DNA of 64,000 bases. It comes from Planctomycetota bacterium (GTDB lineage: Bacteria; Planctomycetota; Phycisphaerae; Sedimentisphaerales; Anaerobacaceae). Under the pieces are notes generated by a model. It did no database searches. It was not told the origin of the DNA and was given only the letters and a program-made list of their open reading frames with translations. Positions 60,844 to 64,000 of this stretch are shown here, piece after piece (position 1 is the first letter of the stretch; every line of letters begins with the position of its first letter). Both the position numbers and the translations under genes were made by a program. Where the stretch lies: positions 52,189 through 116,188 of the forward strand of contig VRUL01000015.1 of NCBI GenBank assembly GCA_019456145.1, written 5' to 3'.

Positions 60844-62304
60844 CTATTGGGCTTTTTCTTTATCAGTCCAGTCGCCACCCAGGGCAAGGAAAAGATTGAC
60901 TCTTGTGGTCCAAATCTGGCCTTTAAGGATAGCCACTTGTTCCTCAGCTATTCTACTTCGGCGCTGGGTTTCGAGAACCGTCAGGAAACCGGCAACGCCG
61001 GCAACACCACTGCTATATCTCTGCTTTGAAAGCTCCTCTGCTGCTTTGGCCTCTATGAAGCGACTCTGGGCATGCCCGAGCTGTTTTTGCAACATTTGAT
61101 CGCCAGCCAGGGCATCCTCGACTTCCCGCATCGCTGTGAGAACAGTTTCGGCGTAATTAGCCGCCAATTCGGCATAACGGGCCTCGGCGGCTTTGACCCT
61201 TGCCTTCAACTGTCCACCTTTGAAGATGGGCTGTGCAAGACGTAAGATTGCTGAATAAATCTCAGTTTTGTCCGTCCAAATGTCCTCCCACTCGTCGGCG
61301 CTGCGACCGGTGTTTGCAGTCAGGGTCAGGTCTGGAAATAATTGTGCAATACTGACGCCAATGCGTTCATTGGCTGCACGCAAACTCAACTCGGCAGCCC
61401 TTACATCGGGCCGGCGGTCTAACAGTGATGCGGGCAGCCCAATTGAGACCGGTTCCAACTCCGGCAGGGCGGGTAATGTTTCGGGCAGAGGCTTTGAAGC
61501 AGCCGGCCTACGACCCAGGAGAACATCGAGCGCATTTTGTGCCTTAATAAGCGACAGCTCAATAGCAGGCTCAAGGGACTTCGATGCTTCGAGATTCTCA
61601 CGTGCCAGCCTAATCTCAACCGGCTTAACGAGACCCCGGCTATATTTTCGTTCGACAATCTCCAGAGTGCCGGTGCGGCTGTCAGTGTTTGCCCGCGCTA
61701 TGGCCAGTCGCATGTGGATAGTTGCTATATCGATTCTGGCCTTAATTACGGTGGCGATTATCGAATTAATCAGTGCCTGTTCACTGGCTTCAGCGGCAAG
61801 CATATCCGCCCAGGCCGCCCGTTCTGAATGTCTGAGCTTGCCAAACAAATCCAGTATATACACCACGGAGATATCGTGAGTCCAGGTCGTGCTCATGACA
61901 CTGAATCTTTGGCCCCCGCCGATTCCACTACCGAAGGTAAATGAACGTTTGCTGCGGTCCCGAGACAAACCGTAAGACACATCCGGCCACAACATTCCGC
62001 GACTTTCAGCTAAGGCCGCCTGGGCCTGCAGCACCTTTGCTGCGGTTGCTTTGATGTCATAGTTATTTTCCAACGCCTGACGCACCAAAACAGTTGTTGT
62101 CGGGTCGCCGAATTGCTCCCACCAGTTGTCAATCTTTTCGAGGTCATTGACGTCTTCGCTGCGGCTTCCTGAGCGAACATACCCCTGGTCACCATCTGCA
62201 GGGGTTTCCGGCCTTGAATACTTAGGCCCGAGCATACAGCCTGCAAGCATTGCAACGCTCAGAGTAAGAAACAACCAACAGGTTGGAATTAGCAACTTTT
62301 TCAT
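60844..62304 (-). CDS. Outer-membrane efflux lipoprotein (NodT/OprM/TolC family)
   Basis: A 486-residue outer membrane factor with a lipobox (VAMLAGCMLGPKYSRPETP; Cys ~residue 23) and the duplicated TolC-like helical body, e.g. LEIVERKYSRGLVKPVEIRL, NTGRSADEWEDIW, LKARVKAAEARYAELAANYA, ETVLTAMREVEDALAGDQ and SVGVAG-type ending. It forms the exit channel of the RND pump. ATGA overlap with the TetR gene; GAGGA 9 bases before ATG. It is 16 bases upstream of the adaptor. Confidence 0.96.
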   Translation of the reverse strand: MKKLLIPTCWLFLTLSVAMLAGCMLGPKYSRPETPADGDQGYVRSGSRSEDVNDLEKIDNWWEQFGDPTTTVLVRQALENNYDIKATAAKVLQAQAALAESRGMLWPDVSYGLSRDRSKRSFTFGSGIGGGQRFSVMSTTWTHDISVVYILDLFGKLRHSERAAWADMLAAEASEQALINSIIATVIKARIDIATIHMRLAIARANTDSRTGTLEIVERKYSRGLVKPVEIRLARENLEASKSLEPAIELSLIKAQNALDVLLGRRPAASKPLPETLPALPELEPVSIGLPASLLDRRPDVRAAELSLRAANERIGVSIAQLFPDLTLTANTGRSADEWEDIWTDKTEIYSAILRLAQPIFKGGQLKARVKAAEARYAELAANYAETVLTAMREVEDALAGDQMLQKQLGHAQSRFIEAKAAEELSKQRYSSGVAGVAGFLTVLETQRRSRIAEEQVAILKGQIWTTRVNLFLALGGDWTDKEKAQ

Positions 62305-62975
62305 TCGGTCTTTTCCTCGGCGTAGGCCCTAATTCCTGCAGCAGAAAACTTAACAATGTTTTCAACTGCATCAGTCAGGTCGAAAGCCGGCATTTCCGCC
62401 ATTTCAGTCTGTTCATACATGGCTTTTATGTGGACGATATGTATTAATTGGCCAGCGAGGAAGAAAATCAGGAGCGGAATCTTTGATTCTTCCAAACCCG
62501 GACAGGCTTTCATCAAGGCCCCGCCCATCGCACTCATGGTGGGCTTGATGACTTCCTCGACGAAGACATTGACGTGTACATGCTGGTCTATCATTTCTCT
62601 GGCCATGAGCCTCATAAGCCAACGGGACCTGCTCTCATCCACGAAGGGGCCAATAAATGCGTTTGCAAAGGACTTGAGCAAATCCTCCAGGGACGGTTTG
62701 CCATTGCTTTCAGACAGCACCTGTTCAATTGCTTGTAGACGGGCATCCCGCATTTGCACTAACTGACGCCGCCATACCTCGGTGTAGAGCTTATCTTTGC
62801 CGCCGAAGTAGTAGTTCACAGCCGCGATATTGCAGCCTGCGGCCGAGGCAATATCGCGGACACTTGCGCCATCAAAACCATTCTCAGCAAAAAGCTGTTC
62901 TGCGGCATCAAGCAATCTGTCCTGAACAGGCTTGTCGGGACCGGAATTCCCTTGTTTTTGGCCTGAAATCGCCAT
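62301..62975 (-). CDS. TetR/AcrR-family repressor of the efflux operon
   Basis: A 224-residue TetR regulator. ATG 62975 is preferred because AGGAGA lies 8 bases upstream; an ATG 27 bases earlier has no SD and would run through a palindrome. N-terminal HTH: AEQLFAENGFDGASVRDIAS, AAGCNIAAVNYYFGGKDKLY. The C-terminal ligand domain has RLMAREMIDQHVHVNVFVEE and IFFLAGQLIHIVHIKAMYEQ, resembling the CecR-like/DUF1956 type known from efflux control. It is the first gene of the efflux operon (ATGA overlap with the outer-membrane gene) and probably represses its own promoter until an exported compound binds. Confidence 0.93.
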   Translation of the reverse strand: MAISGQKQGNSGPDKPVQDRLLDAAEQLFAENGFDGASVRDIASAAGCNIAAVNYYFGGKDKLYTEVWRRQLVQMRDARLQAIEQVLSESNGKPSLEDLLKSFANAFIGPFVDESRSRWLMRLMAREMIDQHVHVNVFVEEVIKPTMSAMGGALMKACPGLEESKIPLLIFFLAGQLIHIVHIKAMYEQTEMAEMPAFDLTDAVENIVKFSAAGIRAYAEEKTE

Positions 62976-62987
62976 TTTAGGTCTCCT

Positions 62988-63025
62988 AAACAGTTGTTTC
63001 ATACGACAGTTTAAAACATGTGTTT
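62988..63025 (-). promoter_or_regulatory. Paired TetR-type operator sites
   Basis: Two half-similar palindromes, AAACA-GT-TGTTT (62988-62999) and AAACA-TG-TGTTT (63014-63025), centres 26 bases apart, just upstream of the TetR SD. The shared AAACA...TGTTT form, on the regulatory side of a TetR-led operon, suggests the repressor's binding sites. Confidence 0.5.
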
Positions 63026-63257
63026 GGATATGTAAAGTGTTTTTTTATTTTTTTTTGTCGAAATTTTCAGCTAACGGGAATCCTCGATTTTGGGTTTTAT
63101 TTAGGGGGCCGGGGTAAATGAATTGGTCAATAGCAAGTTAAAACGAAAGACTAACGACAAGGCGAAAGAGAGTGGATAGCCGCTTGTGCAGGTACAAAGT
63201 TTGGTTTGACAGGAGAAGAGACCTTGGGTACCCTCACGGTGTAAAAGTGGAGTGCTA

Positions 63258-64000
63258 ATGAGTAAAACTGAAGAAAGAAACGATAAGGAGCCAGATAAGG
63301 AAGAATCCATTCCCACCGCCAGCATGGGTGGTTCGGCGGTCGGGCCGGGTGGCCAGATCGGCCCCTATAAGCTGCTTAGCATCTTAGGCGAAGGCGGTTT
63401 CGGAGTGGTCTACTTGGCTGAGCGGCAGAGACCAGTCAAACGCCGAGTTGCGCTGAAGGTCATCAAGCCGGGCATGGATACCAAACAGGTCATCGCCCGC
63501 TTCGAGGCTGAACGCCAGGCTTTGGCCCTGCTGGAACATCCGAATATTGCCCACGTCTTCAATGCTGGAACCACTGACGCCGGTCGGCCATACTTCGTAA
63601 TGGAATACGTCAAGGGTGTCCCCATCACCGAACACTGCGACCGCCATAAGTTGACCATCGAGGAGCGTCTTAAGCTTTTCCTACTGGTCTGCGAGGCAGT
63701 CCAGCACGCCCACCAAAAAGGCATTATCCACAGGGACATCAAACCATCGAATATACAGGTATGCATCCAGGGCGACAAGGCGGTGCCTAAGGTCATCGAT
63801 TTCGGTGTGGTCAAGGCCGTCAGTCAGCCGTTGACCGAGCGTACGCTGGTTACCGAGCAGGGCCAGTTTGTCGGCACACCTGAGTATATGAGTCCTGAGC
63901 AGGCGGAGATGACCGGCCAGGATGTTGATACTCGCTCTGACATTTACTCTCTGGGCGTGTTGCTCTACGAGCTGCTGACCGGCGTCCTGCCTTTTGATCC
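63258..64000 (+). CDS. Serine/threonine protein kinase (PknB-like), 3' partial
   Basis: The visible 247 residues (GGAG before ATG) are a Hanks-type kinase domain: GEGGFGVVYLAE (Gly-rich loop), RVALKVIK (ATP-binding Lys), IIHRDIKPSN (catalytic loop; catalytic Asp in HRD), KVIDFGVVKAV (DFG), GTPEYMSPEQ (activation P+1) and SDIYSLGVLLYELLTG. The segment continues beyond 64000. Planctomycetes often carry such kinases with C-terminal TPR or WD40 domains; none is visible before the edge. The gene is divergent from the TetR operon with ~280 bases between; no strong promoter was recognised there. Confidence 0.95.
   Translation, partial: MSKTEERNDKEPDKEESIPTASMGGSAVGPGGQIGPYKLLSILGEGGFGVVYLAERQRPVKRRVALKVIKPGMDTKQVIARFEAERQALALLEHPNIAHVFNAGTTDAGRPYFVMEYVKGVPITEHCDRHKLTIEERLKLFLLVCEAVQHAHQKGIIHRDIKPSNIQVCIQGDKAVPKVIDFGVVKAVSQPLTERTLVTEQGQFVGTPEYMSPEQAEMTGQDVDTRSDIYSLGVLLYELLTGVLPFD

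Noticed and set aside
1-64000. tRNA and rRNA genes
   Set aside because: No cloverleaf signature or rRNA-like conserved segment was seen in any intergenic stretch; small ones could be missed by eye.

Overview
The window looks like a chromosomal segment of an uncultured planctomycete, most likely class Phycisphaerae. The basis is family knowledge plus what is visible: three secreted proteins with dockerin-like EF-hand tails ending in a Trp (1302-2435, 39524-44437, 53732-55171), ECF-type sigma factors paired with a membrane partner, a Planctomycetes-style Ser/Thr kinase, a Cys-type sulfatase beside glycoside-hydrolase-like proteins, a fused SecDF, and many interspersed repeats between genes. No rRNA, tRNA, CRISPR array or intact transposase was recognised. 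Taxonomy is inference.

Layout. 1-5224: a TPR protein cut by the window edge, a beta-propeller/dockerin protein, a glycine-zipper lipoprotein, then a sigma-factor gene followed by a translationally coupled pair whose second product carries an archaeal ThrRS-type editing domain fused to an unknown domain. 5366-10355: Na+/solute symporter, a 53-aa membrane peptide overlapping nothing, an 11-bp inverted repeat that looks like an operator, and a 1100-aa exported glycosidase-like protein. 10528-25658: a heme/siroheme block on the minus strand (fused ahbA-ahbB, FKBP isomerase, hemB, fused cobA-hemD, hemC) interrupted by two accessory islands. Island 1 (about 11.5-17.8 kb) has an FRG-domain protein, a HEPN-like protein, a zinc-ribbon membrane protein, an MntA/HepT toxin-antitoxin pair and repeat elements. 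Island 2 (about 21.2-24.7 kb) has an AAA-type ATPase coupled to a TPR protein with an ATPase-like N-terminus. 26036-27865: System II cytochrome c maturation (ResB, CcsA), which uses the heme made by the previous block. 28129-39353: polysaccharide-degradation genes (sulfatase, DUF4838 protein, lipoprotein, DUF5060-type hydrolase), an M1 aminopeptidase with HEAT repeats, and a sigma/anti-sigma-like pair. 39524-44437: a giant subtilase. 45027-53624: a TPR protein with two RNA polymerase alpha-CTD domains, SpoIID-like lipoprotein, tgt, yajC, secDF and a LysM protein. 53732-64000: a beta-helix protein, 6-phosphogluconolactonase, a TetR-controlled RND efflux operon, and the start of a Ser/Thr kinase.

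The points most worth a second look are the ThrRS-editing-domain fusion (4145-5224), the ATPase/TPR pair inserted in the heme block (21614-24539), the TPR-alphaCTD2 protein (45027-46340), a 159-bp palindromic MITE-like element in two copies (16061-16219 and 32575-32733) plus a second 181-bp family (35518-35698), and a possible pseudoknotted leader RNA upstream of resB (25929-26013). All functional calls come from reading motifs by eye; no database search was possible.
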